Source of the DNA: Comamonas sp. B21-038
Lineage (GTDB): Bacteria; Pseudomonadota; Gammaproteobacteria; Burkholderiales; Burkholderiaceae_C
Length of the DNA: 64,000 bases
Direction: 5' to 3'
Assembly (NCBI RefSeq): GCF_022387135.1
Contig: NZ_CP092462.1
Location: 558,001-622,000 of the forward strand
Positions within the stretch are counted from its first letter, which is position 1, and each line of letters begins with the position of its first letter. The position numbers were made by a program, and so were the translations under genes. The notes under the pieces are model-generated. The model did not search any database. It was not told the DNA's origin and saw nothing but the letters and a program-made list of their open reading frames with translations. Below are positions 60,755-64,000 of the stretch, in pieces.

Positions 60755-61594
60755 ATGTTTTCTGTCAAAAAGTTGATGGGTGCAGCCGCCTTGGTGGTCG
60801 CAGGGGTATCGGTGACCGGTGCGGCACTGGCGCAAGGCGCTGAGTCGACGATGGACCGCGTCAAGCGCACCAAGGAACTGCGCGTGGGCACCGTCGCCGG
60901 TGCCATTCCCTATTTCAACAAGGACCTGGTCACGCAGAAGTGGGAAGGCTTTGGCCCCGATTTTGGCGAGAGCCTCGCCAAGAAGCTCGGCGTGAACGTG
61001 AAATTCGTCGAGACCACCTGGGGCAATGCCGTGCTGGACCTGCAGGCCAACAAGATCGACCTGATGTTCGCGATGGCGCCCACCCCCCAGCGCATGGAAG
61101 TGGTGAACTTCTCCAAGCCCTTGCTCAACAACACCTTCACGGCCGTCTGCAAAAAAGGCCACGCGCCGGTGCAGACCTGGGAACAGCTGAATACGCCCAA
61201 TGCCAAGGTGGTGGTCGATATCGGCTCCAACCAGGACCAGTTTGCCACCCGCGCACTGCCCAAGGCCAATATCTCGCGCCTGGAAAGCTCGGGCGCAGCC
61301 ACGATGTCGGTGCAGACCGGCCGCTCCGACTGCCAGGTGCTGGTGGTGCTGCTGTCGCAGCCGCTGGTGGCCAAGCGCCCGGACGTGGGCACGGTCTATG
61401 TGCCGACCCCGGTCGAGACCGCGAACACCAATGTAGGTCTGCGCAAGGAGCCCAACAAGGACTTCGAGAACGCCGTCAATGCCTGGCTGGATGAGGCCCG
61501 CGCCAAGGGCGAGATCCAGTCCGTGGTGCTCAAGAACATGGAAAAGCTCGCCGGCGTAAAGGCCGATTCCTTCCCCAAGGAAGTCAAGTTCTGA
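60755..61594 (+). CDS. Amino-acid ABC transporter substrate-binding protein
   Basis: A 279-residue periplasmic binding protein of the polar amino-acid family. The signal peptide (about 1-25, ending GAALAQ) is followed by the family pattern RTKELRVGTVAGAIPYFNKD, WEGFGPDFGESLAKKLGVNVKFVETTWGNAVLDLQANKIDLMFAMAPTPQRMEVVNFSKPL. GAGGA lies before the start. It opens an operon with a permease, an ATPase, an Lrp-type regulator and a racemase-family gene. A strong hairpin between this gene and the permease gene should leave this protein in excess. Confidence 0.92.
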   Translation: MFSVKKLMGAAALVVAGVSVTGAALAQGAESTMDRVKRTKELRVGTVAGAIPYFNKDLVTQKWEGFGPDFGESLAKKLGVNVKFVETTWGNAVLDLQANKIDLMFAMAPTPQRMEVVNFSKPLLNNTFTAVCKKGHAPVQTWEQLNTPNAKVVVDIGSNQDQFATRALPKANISRLESSGAATMSVQTGRSDCQVLVVLLSQPLVAKRPDVGTVYVPTPVETANTNVGLRKEPNKDFENAVNAWLDEARAKGEIQSVVLKNMEKLAGVKADSFPKEVKF

Positions 61595-61647
61595 TGGTGG
61601 GTCCACATGGGCGCCTGGATCGTAAACACGCTCTTATCCCATGTGAA

Positions 61648-61684
61648 ACACCCCGGATGCAGCCGCGTGCTGCCTCCGGGGTGT
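61648..61684 (+). terminator. Strong two-part hairpin between binding-protein and permease genes
   Basis: ACACCCCGGA/TCCGGGGTGT (10 bases) encloses a second stem GCAGC/GCTGC with a 5-base loop; single unpaired bases lie between the two. No T run follows. Such a structure probably stabilises the upstream mRNA or causes partial termination. Confidence 0.7.
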
Positions 61685-61707
61685 ATGCGTTAAAGGTAGA
61701 TTGATTT

Positions 61708-62376
61708 ATGTACGAGTGGGACTTTAGCTTCCTGTGGAAGTACCGCATGCTGCTGGTCGGCGGTGTGGGCTACACATTGCTGTTCACGGTGATCTGTATC
61801 CTGGGCGGCCTCGCGGTCGGCCTGGTCGCGGGCCTGGGACGCCTGTCCAGCAACAAGATCGTGACCGCGCCGCTGCGCGCCTTTGTCGAGGTCTTCCGCT
61901 GCACACCGGTGCTGGTGCAGCTGGTGTGGTTCTACTACGCGCTGCCGGTGCTCACCGGCATCGAGATGAGCGCACCTGTCGCGGCGGCGCTGTGCCTGTC
62001 CTTGTACGGCGGTGCCTTCTATTCGGAAATCATCCGGGGCGGCATCATCTCCACCGATATCGGCCAGACCGAAGCGGGCCAGGCCATTGGCATGACGCGC
62101 GGGCAGGTGATGCGCCGCGTGATCCTGCCCCAGGCATTCCGCAAGATGATTCCGCCACTGGTCAACCAGTCGATCCTGCAGCTCAAGAACACCTCGTTGC
62201 TGATGGTGCTGGCCGTGCCCGATCTGCTCTACCAGGGCCAGGTCATCGCGCATGACACCTACCGCCCGCTGGAGGTCTACACCTTCATCGCCATCACCTA
62301 TTTCGTGATTCTTTTCCCTGTGACCTTGTGGGCCAAGCGCCTGGAGCATGGCACATCGGCCACCAAGGAGGCCTGA
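61708..62376 (+). CDS. Amino-acid ABC transporter permease
   Basis: A 222-residue permease of the His/Glu/Gln/Arg family (HisM/GlnP type). It has about five spans and the family stretches LRAFVEVFRCTPVLVQLVWFYYALP, GGAFYSEIIRGGIISTDIGQTEAGQAIGMTRGQVMRRVILPQAFRKMIPPLVNQ (the coupling loop) and LLMVLAVPDLLYQGQ. Only one permease gene is present, so the channel should be a homodimer. The stop lies one base before the ATPase start. Confidence 0.93.
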   Translation: MYEWDFSFLWKYRMLLVGGVGYTLLFTVICILGGLAVGLVAGLGRLSSNKIVTAPLRAFVEVFRCTPVLVQLVWFYYALPVLTGIEMSAPVAAALCLSLYGGAFYSEIIRGGIISTDIGQTEAGQAIGMTRGQVMRRVILPQAFRKMIPPLVNQSILQLKNTSLLMVLAVPDLLYQGQVIAHDTYRPLEVYTFIAITYFVILFPVTLWAKRLEHGTSATKEA

Positions 62377-62377
62377 G

Positions 62378-63151
62378 ATGCAAGACCAACCGCTCATTTG
62401 TATTCGTGGCCTCAAGAAGTCCTTTGGCAAGCTCGATGTTCTGAAGGACATCTGCCTTGATGTGAACCGGGGCCAGGTGGTGGCGCTGATCGGGCCTTCG
62501 GGCTCGGGCAAGTCCACCCTGCTGCGCTGCATCAACCTGCTGACCGTGCCCGATGGTGGAGATATCCGCGTCGATGCGCAGTCGCTGGCCTTCAGCGGCA
62601 AGCAGACCCAGCTGCCCAAGGACAAGGTGCTGGCAGGCTTTCGCGCGCGCACCGGCATGGTGTTCCAGCATTTCAACCTGTTCCCGCACATGACGGTGCT
62701 GCAAAACGTCATGGAAGGCCCGATCACCGTGCTGCGCATTGGCAAGGCCGAGGCCGAGGCCCGCGCCACGGCCCTGCTGCAGAAGGTGGGCCTGGCCGAG
62801 CGTGCGCAGATGATGCCCGACCAGCTCTCGGGCGGCCAGAAGCAGCGCGTGGCCATCGCCCGCGCGCTGGCCATGCAGCCCAGTGTGATGCTGTTTGACG
62901 AGGCGACCTCTGCGCTGGACCCCGAGCTGGTCGGCGAGGTGCTGCAGGTCATCCAGTCGCTGGCGCGCGACGGCATGACGATGATCCTGGTGACCCACGA
63001 GATCGCCTTTGCCCGCGAGGTGGCCGACAAGGTCGTCTTCATGCGCGACGGCGTGGTGGTCGAGGAGGGCCCACCATCGCAGGTGATCGACAACCCGCAG
63101 CACGAGGCCACACGCAGCTTTCTGGGCCGCATCATCGGCCACGCCGTATAA
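62378..63151 (+). CDS. Amino-acid ABC transporter ATPase (GlnQ/HisP type)
   Basis: A 257-residue ATPase of the polar amino-acid class. Walker A is GPSGSGKST, the Q-loop region is GMVFQHFNLFPHMTVLQNV, the signature is LSGGQKQRVAIARAL and Walker B is VMLFDEATSALDPELVGEVL. All are intact. The start at 62378 follows AAGGAGG, which lies at the end of the permease gene. The gene provides the energy for the importer encoded by the two genes upstream. Confidence 0.94.
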   Translation: MQDQPLICIRGLKKSFGKLDVLKDICLDVNRGQVVALIGPSGSGKSTLLRCINLLTVPDGGDIRVDAQSLAFSGKQTQLPKDKVLAGFRARTGMVFQHFNLFPHMTVLQNVMEGPITVLRIGKAEAEARATALLQKVGLAERAQMMPDQLSGGQKQRVAIARALAMQPSVMLFDEATSALDPELVGEVLQVIQSLARDGMTMILVTHEIAFAREVADKVVFMRDGVVVEEGPPSQVIDNPQHEATRSFLGRIIGHAV

Positions 63152-63169
63152 ACAGCAGGGAGGACAACC

Positions 63170-63640
63170 ATGGATTTTCGACTCGACGATATTGACCGCA
63201 AGCTGCTGGCGCTGTTGCAGGCCGACGCCCGCGAGTCCACGGCCAAGCTGGCGCGCAAGCTCAACCTGGCGCGCACCACCGTCGTGGCCCGCATTGCGCG
63301 GCTGGAGAAGGAAGGCGTCATCGCCGGCTACGGTGTGCGCCTGGGCTCCAAGCTGGAGCAGTCGGCCGTGCGCGCCTACTGCGGTATCAGCGTGATGCCC
63401 AAGACTGCGCAGGCCGTGATGCAGGTGCTCGAAAGCATTCCCGAGGTCGAAGAGGTCTCGGCCGTCTCCGGCCAGCATGACTACATGATCTTTCTGCGCT
63501 GCGACTCCAACGAGAAGCTCGATGCCTTGCTGGACCGCATCGGCCTGATCGAAGGCATTCGCCAGACCTACACCTCGGTGGTGCTGAGCCGCAAGATCGA
63601 CCGCCGTGGCGCGCTGCCTGCGCTGCCCTTGCTCGACTGA
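63170..63640 (+). CDS. Lrp/AsnC-family transcriptional regulator
   Basis: A 156-residue regulator with an N-terminal helix-turn-helix (residues about 5-55: LDDIDRKLLALLQADARESTAKLARKLNLARTTVVARIARLEKEGVIAGYGVRLG) and a C-terminal RAM domain of the amino-acid-sensing type (about 70-150). It sits within the amino-acid ABC operon, 18 bases after the ATPase gene, so it probably senses the imported amino acid and controls this set. GGGAGGA lies before the start. Confidence 0.93.
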   Translation: MDFRLDDIDRKLLALLQADARESTAKLARKLNLARTTVVARIARLEKEGVIAGYGVRLGSKLEQSAVRAYCGISVMPKTAQAVMQVLESIPEVEEVSAVSGQHDYMIFLRCDSNEKLDALLDRIGLIEGIRQTYTSVVLSRKIDRRGALPALPLLD

Positions 63641-63649
63641 GTCTCTGCG

Positions 63650-64000
63650 ATGCCGCCCAACGCTGCTGTTACTGCTGCCGATGCGTCCCCGCCGTTTATC
63701 GGCATCCTGATGCTGGACACCCAGTTTCCGCGCCCGCCCGGCGACATCGGCAATCTGCAGACCTGGGCAACGCTGGGCATCCCCGTGCGGATGCACAAGG
63801 TGCAAGGCGCGTCGCCGGCCAAGATCGTGCGCGAGGCCGATCCCCGTTTTGTGCAGCCCTTTGTGGATGCCGCTCGTGCGATGCAGGCGCAGGGCGCCGC
63901 GTTGATCACCACCAGCTGCGGCTTTCTGGCCGCCTACCAGGAGCTGCTGGCCAGCAGTGTTGATGTACCGGTGGTCAGCTCCAGCCTGCTGCAGTGCGCA
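63650..64000 (+). CDS. Aspartate/glutamate/hydantoin racemase-family protein (partial, cut by window end)
   Basis: A gene starting at 63650 and running off the right edge, with 117 codons visible. Near residue 18 it reads FIGILMLDTQFPRPPGDIGN, and a TSCGFLAAYQ segment near residue 90 carries the first catalytic Cys of the aspartate/glutamate racemase superfamily. The C-terminal half with the second Cys lies outside the window. Its position after an Lrp regulator and amino-acid importer suggests D-amino-acid or hydantoin metabolism. Nine bases separate it from the Lrp stop. Confidence 0.82.
   Translation, partial: MPPNAAVTAADASPPFIGILMLDTQFPRPPGDIGNLQTWATLGIPVRMHKVQGASPAKIVREADPRFVQPFVDAARAMQAQGAALITTSCGFLAAYQELLASSVDVPVVSSSLLQCA

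Noticed and set aside
1-64000. CRISPR arrays, insertion sequences, tRNA or rRNA genes, prophage genes
   Set aside because: I looked through the intergenic stretches and gene products and found no spaced repeats, transposase, integrase, phage structural genes or cloverleaf that I could support.

Overview
The window is a high-GC chromosomal segment from a betaproteobacterium. The best fit is Comamonadaceae (Comamonas/Delftia-like), judged from gene content, from the rpoZ-gmk-yicC-Ser/Thr kinase-PP2C-rdgB-hemW block, and from the abundance of Bug-type binding proteins. This is inference from recognised families, not from a database search. I see no rRNA, tRNA, CRISPR array, insertion sequence or prophage.

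Region 0.2-2.4 kb (minus strand): a small VOC protein, a LysE exporter and an AraC regulator. Region 2.4-10.6 kb (plus): an iron locus. A siderophore TonB receptor and a PiuC/YbiX hydroxylase follow a Fur-box-like site. A second Fur-like site precedes a PepSY membrane protein, a DUF2271 protein, a DUF4198 protein, an ApbE FMN transferase and a membrane-anchored flavodoxin-type reductase, which together look like an extracytosolic ferric or siderophore reductase. Region 10.6-12.0 kb (minus): VOC and OsmC proteins.

Region 12.0-20.0 kb (plus): a dipeptide-type ABC importer (lipoprotein, two permeases, double ATPase) in one operon with a luciferase-like monooxygenase fused to a carboxymuconolactone-decarboxylase-like (CMD) domain, and an AhpD-like protein. 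Repeated operator-like palindromes lie upstream. Region 20.2-22.3 kb: an unusual protein joining WG repeats to a Bug/TctC-type binding domain. Region 22.5-26.4 kb (plus): an acyl-CoA-dehydrogenase-fold flavoprotein with an SsuABC/TauABC-like importer, probably for an organosulfur compound. Region 26.4-29.6 kb (minus): a sensor kinase and a REC-AraC response regulator.

Region 29.6-38.9 kb is accessory in character: LtrA and a small membrane protein, an SDR, a LysR/LysE divergent pair, an orphan FHA protein, two short ORFs (57 and 64 codons), an ECF sigma/anti-sigma/secreted-repeat operon with a recognisable ECF promoter, a 65-residue ORF behind a near-perfect LexA box, and a TetR-Bug protein-amidase group.

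Region 41.4-50.1 kb is core: greB, spoT, rpoZ, gmk, yicC, a Ser/Thr kinase with its PP2C phosphatase, rdgB and hemW. Region 50.3-60.4 kb: an MFS transporter, a CHASE2 histidine kinase/FecR-LysM/OmpR-type regulator trio, trpS, a site-2 protease, a YciO/Sua5 protein and a PHP phosphoesterase. Region 60.7-64.0 kb (plus): an amino-acid ABC importer, an Lrp/AsnC regulator and a racemase-family gene cut by the window edge.
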